This document shows positions 19,607 to 27,983 of a DNA stretch of 64,000 bases, piece by piece (positions within the stretch are counted from its first letter, which is position 1; the number at the start of each line of letters is the position of its first letter). The notes beneath the pieces were generated by a model. The model was not told the DNA's origin and did not search any database. It was given only the letters and a program-made list of their open reading frames with translations. Made by a program: the position numbers and the translations under genes. This DNA comes from Flavobacteriales bacterium. Lineage in GTDB: Bacteria; Bacteroidota; Bacteroidia; Flavobacteriales_F; PHOS-HE28. The stretch is taken from the NCBI GenBank assembly GCA_016716605.1, contig JADJWA010000001.1:806001-870000 (forward strand), written 5' to 3'.

Positions 19607-20487
19607 AGCGCATCGCCATCGCCCTGCTGCTGCCCGCGCTCGTCGCCTCGGCGTGCAAGGGGCGGCGCAACATCGCTCTTGACCGCGAGCTGCCTGTGCG
19701 CTCGGCTGAGAAAGTGCTGGAGCGCGCATGGGCCCAGCGACACCCGCCTGTGCGCTATTACTCCGCAAAGGCCGATGTGGACCTCACCATGCCCGACCAG
19801 GAGCGCAGCTTCAAGGCCCATCTGCGCAGCGTGCATGACAGCGCACTTTGGGTGAGCGTTGTGCCTTTGCTAGGGATCGAGGCTGCCCGGGCGCTGCTCA
19901 CCACGGATAGCCTGAGGATCATGGACCGGATCAACGATCAGTACTTCGCCGGTGACACCTCCGATACCCGGAATCGATTCGGCCTTGTGCCTGAGCTTGC
20001 CCTGCTGCAACGGGCCCTCAACGGCGAGGCCCTCGCATTGGACTCCGCAGAGCGCTACCGGATCGACCGGGAGGCGGGCCTCTATGTGCTCACGAGCCGA
20101 GAGAAGCGCCGCTTCATCCGAGCCGCAGAGGACATCAGCCCCGGTGATACGCTGGCGCGCGACCGCGACATGCGCGAGCGCCGCTTGGAACGCACGCTCC
20201 GCAAAGCGGAAGTGAAGGAGGCCATCGTGCACCGCTACCACATCGATCCGGACAGCTTCAGGGTCGCGCGCGTGCAATTGGTGAACCTCGTGAACGATAA
20301 GACCGCCGATCTGCGCTATGAAGAGCGCGGGGGACCGGAGATCCAGCACCTTCCCACGCGCATACGCATCACACTCAGCGAGCCCGGCCGCATGGTGAGC
20401 GCTGTGATCAGCATCAACCGCATCGACCTCGAAGGACCCGTGCAAATGAGTTTCCGCATCCCCGAGAAGTATGAGCCGATGCCGTGA
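19603..20487 (+). CDS. DUF4292-family lipoprotein
   Basis: This 294-residue protein has a lipoprotein signal ending VASAC (C18). The mature part (VRYYSAKADVDLTM, VSVVPLLGIEAARALLT, DRINDQYFAGD) matches the pattern of the Bacteroidota DUF4292 family, whose fold recalls outer-membrane lipoprotein carriers such as LolA/LolB. Function is unproven; handling of lipid or lipoprotein at the envelope is inference. The start is the ATG that overlaps the upstream stop; an upstream in-frame ATG has no signal peptide behind it. The 3' end overlaps the M23 gene by 17 bp. Confidence 0.78.
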   Translation: MKRIAIALLLPALVASACKGRRNIALDRELPVRSAEKVLERAWAQRHPPVRYYSAKADVDLTMPDQERSFKAHLRSVHDSALWVSVVPLLGIEAARALLTTDSLRIMDRINDQYFAGDTSDTRNRFGLVPELALLQRALNGEALALDSAERYRIDREAGLYVLTSREKRRFIRAAEDISPGDTLARDRDMRERRLERTLRKAEVKEAIVHRYHIDPDSFRVARVQLVNLVNDKTADLRYEERGGPEIQHLPTRIRITLSEPGRMVSAVISINRIDLEGPVQMSFRIPEKYEPMP

Positions 20488-21709
20488 TCGATTCCTGCGC
20501 GCTTGCGCCCTGCTGCCGCTCCTGCTCACGGTCGCCCTCTCTTGGGGCCAATCGAAGAAAGAGCTGGAGAAGCGGCGCGATGCGCTGGACAAGCAGATCC
20601 GCACCACCACCGCGCTGATCGAGCAGGCGCGCAAGGAACAGCGCGTCACGCAGGAGCAATTGGCGCTGCTCGAGAGCCAGATCGCTGCGCGCGCGCAGCT
20701 CATCCGGACCATGGATAGTGAGGTGCGCGCCGCCGATGACCGGATCCGCCAGGATGAGGAAACGATCGCAGCCCTCGAGGCGGACCTGTCCACGCTGAAG
20801 GAAGGCTACTCGCGCATGATCGCCGCCGCCTATCGCAACAGGAGCGCCCACGACCGACTCAGCTACCTCTTCGCCAGCAGCAGCTTCCAACAGGCCTTCC
20901 GCCGCAGCCGCTACATCAACCAGCTCGCAGCACAGCGCCGGCGCCAAGCCGCACTCATCGAAGAGACGCAGGCTTCGATGAATGCGCGCGTCGAAGCCCT
21001 TAAGCAGCAGCGGCAGGAGAAAGCCGTGATCCTGGGCGAACAGGTGCAGGAGAAGCGCAAGCTCGATACCGACCGCGCCGGCCAGCAGAGCGCGTTGGCC
21101 AGCCTGAGGAAGGAGGAAGGCCGTTTGCGCGAGACGCAGAAGAAGCAGGAGGGCCAGAGGCGCAATCTCGAAGCCGCCATCCGCAAAGCCATCGAGGATG
21201 CCGTGAAGCCCAAGGCTGTGCCCAAGGGCAGCACGGGCAAGCCCGCGAAGCTCGACATCACGCTGACCCCAGAGGCGCGCGAATTGAACAATGACTTCGA
21301 GAAGAACCGGGGCAAATTGCCATGGCCCGTGGAGAAAGGCGTGATCACCGGCCGCTATGGCAAGCAGCCGCATCCGGTGCTCAAGGGCATCGTGATCGAC
21401 AACAACGGCATCGACATCACCACCGAGAAAGGAGCGGGTGTGCGGGCGGTGTTCCGGGGCGAGGTCACCAGCGTCATCGTGCTTCCCGGCGCGGGCAAGG
21501 CCGTGATCGTGAGCCATGGCGCCTACCGCACGGTGTACAGCAACCTGGCCAGCGTGAGCGTGGCCAAGGGCCAGAAGGTGGACACCAAGCAGGCCCTCGG
21601 CGCGGTGCTCACCGGCGACGATGGCGCCGTGGCGCACATCGAGGTCTGGAAGATCACGGCCGACGGGCTGGTGAATGTGGACCCTGCACTGTGGCTATAC
21701 CGGGAGTAG
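20471..21709 (+). CDS. EnvC-like murein hydrolase activator (degenerate M23/LytM)
   Basis: This 412-residue protein has a signal peptide (ALLPLLLTVALSWGQ), a long Glu/Lys/Gln-rich coiled coil at about 27-255, and a C-terminal LytM-like domain from about 283. Zinc ligands of active M23 peptidases appear to be missing: the HxxxD site reads NNGID, the HxH site reads VAHIE, and the YxHL site reads YSNL. This is the pattern of EnvC-type proteins, which do not cut peptidoglycan but activate amidases at the division septum. The coiled coil fits the EnvC architecture. It is coupled to the DUF4292 gene and is the last of the coupled group. Confidence 0.8.
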   Translation: MSRCRDRFLRACALLPLLLTVALSWGQSKKELEKRRDALDKQIRTTTALIEQARKEQRVTQEQLALLESQIAARAQLIRTMDSEVRAADDRIRQDEETIAALEADLSTLKEGYSRMIAAAYRNRSAHDRLSYLFASSSFQQAFRRSRYINQLAAQRRRQAALIEETQASMNARVEALKQQRQEKAVILGEQVQEKRKLDTDRAGQQSALASLRKEEGRLRETQKKQEGQRRNLEAAIRKAIEDAVKPKAVPKGSTGKPAKLDITLTPEARELNNDFEKNRGKLPWPVEKGVITGRYGKQPHPVLKGIVIDNNGIDITTEKGAGVRAVFRGEVTSVIVLPGAGKAVIVSHGAYRTVYSNLASVSVAKGQKVDTKQALGAVLTGDDGAVAHIEVWKITADGLVNVDPALWLYRE

Positions 21710-21724
21710 GCCGCCTGAAACGGC

Positions 21725-21732
21725 TACTTTTG
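21725..21732 (+). promoter_or_regulatory. Candidate -7 promoter element TACTTTTG
   Basis: This is an exact TAnnTTTG match 16 bp after the EnvC-like stop and 40 bp before tatA, so tatA and gatA may form their own transcript. Confidence 0.45.
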
Positions 21733-21772
21733 GCCCGCCTGCGGCAAGCAGGCGCACATCAACAGCTAATCC

Positions 21773-21964
21773 ATGAGCCTCATCCCCGCCTTTGCCCTGA
21801 TCGGTTCCATTGGCCCTTGGCAGATCGTCCTCGTTGTGGTGGTGCTGCTCCTGCTCTTCGGCGGCAAGAAGATTCCCGAGCTCATGCGAGGCCTTGGCCA
21901 AGGCATGAAGGAGTTCAAGAACGCCAAGGATGGCGTTGATGACAAGAAGGACGACGCGAAGTAG
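21773..21964 (+). CDS. tatA: Twin-arginine translocase subunit TatA/E
   Basis: This 63-residue protein has one membrane helix (QIVLVVVVLLLLFGGKKIPE) followed by the diagnostic FGGKKIPELMRGLG amphipathic helix and a charged tail (DDKKDDAK). It forms the pore ring of the Tat pathway, which exports folded proteins. tatC is not in the window. gatA begins 8 bp later. Confidence 0.93.
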   Translation: MSLIPAFALIGSIGPWQIVLVVVVLLLLFGGKKIPELMRGLGQGMKEFKNAKDGVDDKKDDAK

Positions 21965-21972
21965 CCGCTGGC

Positions 21973-23382
21973 GTGAGCATCCCGAAGACCTTTTCCGAGG
22001 CCCGCGCCGCCTTAGCCCAAGGCACCACGGTTACACAGCTTGTCGAGCGCTCCTTGGCGGAAGCTGAGCGCCTCAAGGGCCTGAATGCCTTCCTCGAGCT
22101 ATTCCCGGTGAGCGCGTTGGCCAAGGCTGCTGATGTGGATTCCAAGCTGAAGTCCGGCGCCGCAGGTCCGCTCGCGGGCATGCTGGTGAGCATCAAGGAC
22201 AACATCTGCTATCAAGGCCATAGGGTGAGCGCCTCTTCGCGCATCCTCGAGGGCTTCACCTCATTGTACAGCGCAACCGTGGTTGAGCGCCTGCTCGCTG
22301 CCGACGCGGTGATCATCGGCCGCACCAACTCCGACGAGTTCGCCATGGGCAGCAGCAACGAGAACAGCGCCTTCGGCAACGTGAAGAACCCGTTGGATCC
22401 CACGAAGGTGCCCGGCGGAAGCAGTGGTGGAGCGGCGGCCAGCGTGGCTGCGGGCATCGTGCATGTCGCACTGGGAAGCGATACCGGCGGCAGCATCCGT
22501 CAGCCCGCCTCGTTCACGGGCACGGTCGGCTTCAAGCCCACCTATGGCCGCGTGAGCCGGTACGGGCTCATCGCGTTCGCCAGCAGCTTCGACCAGATAG
22601 GGCCGTTCGCGCATACGGTAGAGGATGCTGCTCTGATGTACAGCGTTATCGCTGGCAGCGACCCGCACGACAGCACCACGAGCCGGAAGCCGAATGAACC
22701 CATCGCCCTCCGCGACCCCGGCAAATTGCGCATCGGATATTTCCGTGAAGGCTTGGAACGCGAAGGCATGGATCCCGAGGTGGTGGCGCATCTGCAGCGG
22801 CAGATCGACCGCTTGCGGCGCGATGGCCACACGGTGGAAGCCGTGGAGGTTCCGCTGCTCGATCACCAGGTGCCCACGTATTACATCCTGGCCACGGCCG
22901 AGGCCAGCAGCAACCTCGCGCGCTTCGATGGCATCCACTTCGGGCAGCGCAGCAAGAAGGCGAAGGGCGTAGAGGAGACCTATCGGCTGAGCCGCACCGA
23001 AGGCTTCGGGCCAGAGGTGAAGCGGCGCATCCTCCTGGGAACCTTCGTCCTGAGCTCAGGCTACTACGATGCCTATTACGCCAAGGCCCAGCGCGTGCGG
23101 CGCATCCTGCGCGACCGCACGCTGGAAGCCTTCGACCAATTCGACCTGCTGCTCGGCCCGACCTGCCCGAGCACAGCCTTCTCGCCCGGCGAGATCTCCG
23201 ATCCCGTGGGCATGTACCTGCAGGACATCTTCACGGTGCAGGCCAATCTAGCGGGAACACCAGCCATCAGCCTGCCCACTGGAACGCACAGCAACGGCCT
23301 GCCATTCGGCGTGCAGCTGATGGCGAAGCCTTTCGATGAGGAGCGCTTGCTGCAAGCAGCGCACGCGCTCTTCGGTTCGTAG
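21973..23382 (+). CDS. gatA: Asp-tRNA(Asn)/Glu-tRNA(Gln) amidotransferase subunit A
   Basis: This 469-residue amidase-signature protein hydrolyses glutamine and channels ammonia to Glu-tRNA(Gln) or Asp-tRNA(Asn). The Ser-cisSer-Lys triad is visible as K75 (SIKDN), S150 (GGSSGG) and S174 (GSDTGGSIRQPA). The start is GTG at 21973; no in-frame ATG lies between the upstream stop and the conserved N-terminus. gatB and gatC are not in the window. Confidence 0.93.
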   Translation: MSIPKTFSEARAALAQGTTVTQLVERSLAEAERLKGLNAFLELFPVSALAKAADVDSKLKSGAAGPLAGMLVSIKDNICYQGHRVSASSRILEGFTSLYSATVVERLLAADAVIIGRTNSDEFAMGSSNENSAFGNVKNPLDPTKVPGGSSGGAAASVAAGIVHVALGSDTGGSIRQPASFTGTVGFKPTYGRVSRYGLIAFASSFDQIGPFAHTVEDAALMYSVIAGSDPHDSTTSRKPNEPIALRDPGKLRIGYFREGLEREGMDPEVVAHLQRQIDRLRRDGHTVEAVEVPLLDHQVPTYYILATAEASSNLARFDGIHFGQRSKKAKGVEETYRLSRTEGFGPEVKRRILLGTFVLSSGYYDAYYAKAQRVRRILRDRTLEAFDQFDLLLGPTCPSTAFSPGEISDPVGMYLQDIFTVQANLAGTPAISLPTGTHSNGLPFGVQLMAKPFDEERLLQAAHALFGS

Positions 23383-23446
23383 CGTCCACACGCTGCTGTG
23401 AACGAACCGCACGCATACGATTGCGGCCCTTCCTGCGTATTACGGG

Positions 23447-23454
23447 TACCTTCG
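23447..23454 (+). promoter_or_regulatory. Candidate -7 promoter element TACCTTCG
   Basis: It matches TAnnTTYG and ends five bases before the transglycosylase ATG at 23460. It lies inside the longer open frame from 23421, which supports the later start. Confidence 0.4.
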
Positions 23455-23459
23455 GCACC

Positions 23460-24920
23460 ATGCCTTTGCTCCGTCGAATCACCGCTGCCGCCCTGCTGCT
23501 GCCCGCATGCTGCCTCGCGCAGCGCGAGGCGCCGCTCGCCTTGCCCGCCGATGATCCCGTGATGGCTCGATTGGATGACCTGGCCAACCTGCATTGGGTC
23601 AAGCATTCACCATTCACCATTGATACGGCGCACCATAACGCGCATGGCTTCGCGCCGGATCATGTCCCGGCATGGAGTGAGGAGATCATGCAGCAGCGCG
23701 TGGCCGTGCTCGATGCGAACTCGCCTTTCAGCTTAGTGTATAACCGCGTGGTGCAGTCGTACATCGACCTCTACATGGTGCGCAAGCGCGAGATGAGCTC
23801 ACGCATGCTGGGCCTGGCCGAGCTCTTCTTCCCCACCTTCGAGGAATACCTGGACCGCCATGGGATCCCGCTGGAGATGAAGTACCTCGCCGTGGTGGAG
23901 AGCGCGCTGAATCCGAGCGCCCGTTCGCGCGCCGGCGCCGTGGGCCTGTGGCAATTCATGCTGCCCACCGGCAAGCTCTACGGGCTGAAGGCTGATAGCT
24001 ATATAGACGAGCGCCACGATGTGCACAAGAGCACCGAGGCCGCCTGCCGCTACTTGACTTACCTGCACCGCGTGTACGGCGATTGGGAATTGGCGCTGGC
24101 CGCATACAACTGCGGCCCTGGCAACGTGAACAAGGCCATCCGTCGTGCAGGTGGCGTGAAGGACTATTGGAGGATCTACGACTACCTGCCGCGCGAGACG
24201 CGCGGATACGTACCCGCCTTCATCGCGGTGAATTACCTCTTCGCGCATCATGCGGATCACAACATCTACCCCATCGCGCCCACTTATTGCGCCTACGAGG
24301 TGGACACCGTGCAAGTGTGCCATCCGCTCGACCTCGCCGCCATCGCTGTGCTCACCGGCGGCACGGTGCAGGAGCTGCGCGACCTGAATCCCACCTTCAA
24401 GCTTGGCATCGTGCCCGACGTGGATCAGTCCGTGAGCATCTATTTGCCGAAGGACGCCGTGCCCGTGTACATCAGCAACGAGGAGCTGCTGCGCTACAGT
24501 TACTACGCGGCCAATCCGGGCACAGCGCCTGTTGTCGCGAAAGCCGCGCCAGCGGCATCGGCGCGCGCCGCCGACAAGCATCACACCGTGCGCAAGGGCG
24601 AATCACTCGGCACCATTGCCAAGCGCTATGGCGTAAGCGTGGCGCAACTGCGCAAGCTCAACGGCCTGCGCGGCGACATAATCCGACCCGGACAGAAGCT
24701 GGTGGTGCGTGCGAGCGTGCCGGGTGCGGAGCGCGCGGCCAATGCCGGCCCCGGTTCCGACACCAACGGGTACTACGTGGTGCAGGCGGGCGACACGCTC
24801 TGGAGCATCGCGCAACGGCACCCGGGCCTCAGCGTCGAGGAACTGCGCAGCCTGAACGGCGGACTGCCGGACGGCCTGAAACCCGGCGCGCGCATCCGCG
24901 TGCGTGCCCCGCAAGGATGA
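23460..24920 (+). CDS. MltD-like lytic transglycosylase with two LysM domains
   Basis: This 486-residue exported protein cleaves peptidoglycan glycan strands non-hydrolytically. The signal peptide is ITAAALLLPACCLAQ; the two cysteines near the cleavage site leave a lipoprotein form open. The SLT domain covers about 125-240: catalytic E147 in VVESALNP, then AVGLWQFM and LALAAYNCGPGNVNKAI. LysM peptidoglycan-binding modules are at about 375-418 (VRKGESLGTIAKRYGVS) and 438-482 (VVQAGDTLWSIAQRH). The ATG at 24917 of the next gene overlaps the stop. Confidence 0.9.
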   Translation: MPLLRRITAAALLLPACCLAQREAPLALPADDPVMARLDDLANLHWVKHSPFTIDTAHHNAHGFAPDHVPAWSEEIMQQRVAVLDANSPFSLVYNRVVQSYIDLYMVRKREMSSRMLGLAELFFPTFEEYLDRHGIPLEMKYLAVVESALNPSARSRAGAVGLWQFMLPTGKLYGLKADSYIDERHDVHKSTEAACRYLTYLHRVYGDWELALAAYNCGPGNVNKAIRRAGGVKDYWRIYDYLPRETRGYVPAFIAVNYLFAHHADHNIYPIAPTYCAYEVDTVQVCHPLDLAAIAVLTGGTVQELRDLNPTFKLGIVPDVDQSVSIYLPKDAVPVYISNEELLRYSYYAANPGTAPVVAKAAPAASARAADKHHTVRKGESLGTIAKRYGVSVAQLRKLNGLRGDIIRPGQKLVVRASVPGAERAANAGPGSDTNGYYVVQAGDTLWSIAQRHPGLSVEELRSLNGGLPDGLKPGARIRVRAPQG

Positions 24921-25951
24921 AGCACGGCCTGTTCGCGCTCCCATTCGTCGCTTTGCTCGCGGGCTGCGATGATTCCCGGAAGCGGCTGCCCGATAGTGCC
25001 GGCGGTCCCGAGGAGATCCTCGTGGTGATGCCGAAGGGACATTGGGAGAGCGAGCCCGGCGCGCTGGTCCGCTCGATCCTGGAACAACCCATGCAAGGCA
25101 TGCCCCAGCGCGAGGCGCTCTTCCGGGTGGCCCAGTGCCGCCCGGAGGATTTCGCCAGCCTGCTGCAAGCGCACCACAGCGTGCTCTACGCCGCCTTCGG
25201 GGAGGACAGCTCAGGGGTGCTCATGCTCCGCGACCAACATGCGCGTGGCCAGCTCGTGGCGCGCATTGGAGCAGGAAAGCCCGAGGCCTGGAACGCGCTG
25301 TTCAGCGCCAATGCCGATGTGGTGGTCCGCGCGTTCGAGGACCACCATCGCTCACGCACCGGCGCTCGGCTGAAGCGCGAACGCGACGCTGCGCTCGCCA
25401 GCAGTTTGCGCGCATCACTCGGCATCGAGCTCGATGTGCCGGGAGGATACCGCATGATGAAGCAGGATTCCGTGATCACCTGGCTTCAACGCGACCGCAT
25501 CTTGGCCGGTGGCGGACTGGAGCATAACGTGATCGAAGGCGTGCTCATCCATAGTCACCCTTATGTGAGCGACAGCACCTGGAACGTGCCCTACCTGGTT
25601 GATCTGCGTGATGCGGCCACCAAGCAGCGCATCGATGGCCCCGATCCCGGGTCGTACATGGTGGTGCGCCGCGCGTTCGAGGAGATGGACCTGATGCCAA
25701 GCGGCCGCGCGGTGCAACTCGATGGGCGATTCGCTTACCTGTTGCATGGCCTCTACGGGATGCATGGTGCGAAAATGGGCGGACCCTTCGTGAGCTTGAG
25801 TACGCTTGATCCGAGTGGGAAGCGCATCATCACCGTCGAAGGATTCGCGTACGCGCCGCAATTCGACAAGCGGCCGTATGTGCGCGAGCTCGAAGCGCTG
25901 ATCTTCTCCCTGCGCTTCAGCGGATCAGCTTCCGGTGACGGCGCGCAATAG
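24917..25951 (+). CDS. DUF4837-family lipoprotein
   Basis: This 344-residue protein has a clear lipobox LLAGC (C17). The mature sequence (EEILVVMPKGHWES, then VPGGYRMMKQDSVITWLQRD and GSYMVVRRAFEEMDL) matches the pattern of Bacteroidota DUF4837 proteins, whose function is unknown. Translational coupling to the transglycosylase by ATGA suggests a role in cell-wall or outer-membrane upkeep. The frame stays open far upstream, but that part is a shadow of the transglycosylase gene. Confidence 0.8.
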   Translation: MKHGLFALPFVALLAGCDDSRKRLPDSAGGPEEILVVMPKGHWESEPGALVRSILEQPMQGMPQREALFRVAQCRPEDFASLLQAHHSVLYAAFGEDSSGVLMLRDQHARGQLVARIGAGKPEAWNALFSANADVVVRAFEDHHRSRTGARLKRERDAALASSLRASLGIELDVPGGYRMMKQDSVITWLQRDRILAGGGLEHNVIEGVLIHSHPYVSDSTWNVPYLVDLRDAATKQRIDGPDPGSYMVVRRAFEEMDLMPSGRAVQLDGRFAYLLHGLYGMHGAKMGGPFVSLSTLDPSGKRIITVEGFAYAPQFDKRPYVRELEALIFSLRFSGSASGDGAQ

Positions 25952-25969
25952 CGCATCGCTACCATCCGT

Positions 25970-26000
25970 TTTTCCACAGGTTGGCACGCGCTGTTGATAA
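25970..26000. other. Two DnaA-box-like sequences in opposite orientation
   Basis: TTTTCCACA (25970-25978, plus) and TTATCAACA (25992-26000, minus) each differ by one base from the DnaA box TTATNCACA. They lie 13 bp apart in a gap with an adjoining T run. No origin genes are nearby, so a DnaA-binding or titration site is speculative. Confidence 0.25.
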
Positions 26001-26030
26001 TTGGATCAGCGCTCCGCCTTCGCACTCTCC

Positions 26031-26038
26031 TACTTTTC
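26031..26038 (+). promoter_or_regulatory. Candidate -7 element TACTTTTC
   Basis: It is one base from TAnnTTTG and lies 16 bp before the start of the small unknown gene. Confidence 0.35.
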
Positions 26039-26054
26039 CGCTGTCGCTATTGCC

Positions 26055-26297
26055 ATGGAAGTCGCCAACCTCCGAAAGTTCGCCCACCAGCACTGCCGCT
26101 TCAAGCTGCGCAGCGGCAAGGAGGTCTTCGGCGTGGTGTGGGAAGTGGAGACCAGCGAGAGCGCTGGCGCCGACGGCACCAAGCGCCTCTTCTTCGCCAG
26201 CGTGCGCGACTACGAGCGCCTCACGCATGGAGGCTCCGCGCAGGTGATCCCCATCGCGCCCGCGGACATCGTTTCGGCGGAGAGCATCGCGAGCTGA
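26055..26297 (+). CDS. Small conserved-looking protein of unknown function
   Basis: This 80-residue soluble protein has no signal peptide or membrane segment. The N-terminal half reads MEVANLRKFAHQHCRF followed by KLRSGKEVFGVVWEVET, an alternating pattern suggesting short beta strands. It ends in PIAPADIVSAESIAS. The pattern vaguely recalls small SH3/Sm-like barrels, but I do not recognise the family. The in-frame ATG at 26001 would extend it over the promoter-like TACTTTTC, so the ATG at 26055 is preferred. Confidence 0.6.
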   Translation: MEVANLRKFAHQHCRFKLRSGKEVFGVVWEVETSESAGADGTKRLFFASVRDYERLTHGGSAQVIPIAPADIVSAESIAS

Positions 26298-26389
26298 GGC
26301 TTCTATCCATCAAGCCCGGACAAGGCAGCGGTTGCTTGCGATTAGCGTCTAGATAGCCATGTGCAACACTGCGCAAGGCCTCGTATCGG

Positions 26390-27961
26390 ATGCTCCGTAG
26401 CGCTACCCACTCGGCACCGCACCCTTGCCATCTGCGATTCGCGCGATTCGCCCCGATCGCGGTTGTGCTGCTCGTCGCCGCAGTACCATTCCTGTTTCGG
26501 GGCTTCGCCACCGTTGATGGTCCCAGGCACGCGCTCCACGCGCTGATCCTTGAAGCGAGCTTGACCGGCCACCGCTTCGTTGCGGACGGCATGACCTACG
26601 ATTCCGCCAGCCTGCCGGCGTATTGGAGCCAGCTTCCCATGATGCTGATGATGCGGTACCTCCCGGTGGAACTGGCTGACCGCTCGTTGGCATTCCTCAG
26701 CGCCGCATTCGTGGGTCTCTCGCTGCTTGCATTGATCCGCAGCAGCACGGATAGGCTTTCGCCCTCCGTGCTCTGGGCTATTCCCATTCTATTCAGCTAC
26801 CTGCTGATCATGGGCTTCCACCATTTTCACTTTGGGGTGGGCCTCTGTTTTCTTGCCGTGGCTTGGTACTTCCGGAGGAAGGAACCGTTGGCACGTTGGT
26901 CCGGCGTGATGGTCGCAGCCTTCCTGGCCTGCGCCTCCCACCGTGCCGCCTTGCCGTTGATGGCCGGGCTGCTTGCGGTCTCGGTTATGGTGGATGAGGT
27001 CTCCAGGCCTTATTCAACGAGCCATACTGCGCGGATGCGCCGGACAATCACCGCACTTGCCTGCTCCGCACTCCTGGTCGCGTTCGTCATCTGGTTGAAC
27101 GCGACCCTCGACGAGGTGCGCGCGTCCGGTGAATGGCAACCGATCGAATTGCGCGACTTTCCGCTGGCTCGACCGCTGCTGCTGCTGGACCTTTCGCTCG
27201 AGCGAGTTCCACTCCTGATCCTGTGCACGCTCCTGGCCTGTGCCGTCGTCTGCGGTCTGGCGGTTCGATGGAAGCTGGGTCCTCGCATGATCCAAAGCGA
27301 CTCCCTGCTGATCATGGCGGCAGCGTGCATGCTGGCCTCGTTGCTGCTCACCTCGGAACGGGCGCAAGCTCTGTATCTCAGCGAACGCTGTCAATGGATC
27401 GGCCTCCTAATCCTGGTTCCTTGGCTCTGCACCATGCATGCGCGGGCTTCCAGCACATTACGAAGCACCATGATGCTCTTCTCGTTGATGATGCTGCCTG
27501 TGCAGCTCATCCGCTGGGGAAATGCGGAAATGACGCTCTCCGGATTGGCGGACCAGCACGCGCTCATCGAAGAGGTCGCAGCGCAGCTTGAGCCGAATGG
27601 TGTTGTGCTGGTGGGTGGTGCAGAGAAGAACTGGCTCCTCCAGCACGCTCCTGCCATGCTCGCCATGGCATATGACGGCGTGGTGCTTCCGGGTCCGCCG
27701 ATCCGTGCCCGGGCTTTCGCACCGATGGGGCCCCGCCGTGTCCAATACCGCTTCTGGGAACTCGCGAGTGAGCCGAGCGCGCTGCCAGCGCATTGGGGAG
27801 AGCGACAGCAACCAATGATTGATCAGGTGCTGCTTTTGGGTCCCGACCGCGGCCTGCGCGCACGATGGCTGCGCCATTGGCAACCTGTACTGGAGTCCCA
27901 CTACTGGAAGACCTTCGACAACGGCTACGCCTCTGTGTGGACCGCCAAGGCCGATACTTGA
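26390..27961 (+). CDS. Polytopic membrane protein, possible GT-C-like glycosyltransferase
   Basis: This 523-residue protein has about ten hydrophobic segments (for example IAVVLLVAAVPFLFRG near 23, then ALIRSST and SPSVLWAIPILFSYLLIMG). A His-rich loop HHFHFGVG follows the fourth segment. After the last membrane segment a soluble tail of about 150 residues ends YWKTFDNGYASVWTAKADT. The layout, membrane half plus extracytoplasmic tail, is that of many GT-C or PMT-like proteins, but I see no diagnostic catalytic motif beyond an early VDGPRHA. The gene ends 22 bp before the HEAT-cyclophilin gene. Confidence 0.6.
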   Translation: MLRSATHSAPHPCHLRFARFAPIAVVLLVAAVPFLFRGFATVDGPRHALHALILEASLTGHRFVADGMTYDSASLPAYWSQLPMMLMMRYLPVELADRSLAFLSAAFVGLSLLALIRSSTDRLSPSVLWAIPILFSYLLIMGFHHFHFGVGLCFLAVAWYFRRKEPLARWSGVMVAAFLACASHRAALPLMAGLLAVSVMVDEVSRPYSTSHTARMRRTITALACSALLVAFVIWLNATLDEVRASGEWQPIELRDFPLARPLLLLDLSLERVPLLILCTLLACAVVCGLAVRWKLGPRMIQSDSLLIMAAACMLASLLLTSERAQALYLSERCQWIGLLILVPWLCTMHARASSTLRSTMMLFSLMMLPVQLIRWGNAEMTLSGLADQHALIEEVAAQLEPNGVVLVGGAEKNWLLQHAPAMLAMAYDGVVLPGPPIRARAFAPMGPRRVQYRFWELASEPSALPAHWGERQQPMIDQVLLLGPDRGLRARWLRHWQPVLESHYWKTFDNGYASVWTAKADT

Positions 27962-27983
27962 TCGACATCACGATCTTGGCGGC

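Noticed and set aside
20414..21637. Minus-strand open frame of 407 codons
   Set aside because: It is a shadow of the EnvC-like gene's coiled-coil coding sequence.
24083..24916. Upstream extension of the DUF4837 gene giving a 622-residue product
   Set aside because: The extension is an alternative frame of the transglycosylase gene; the lipoprotein signal at the ATG at 24917 sets the start.
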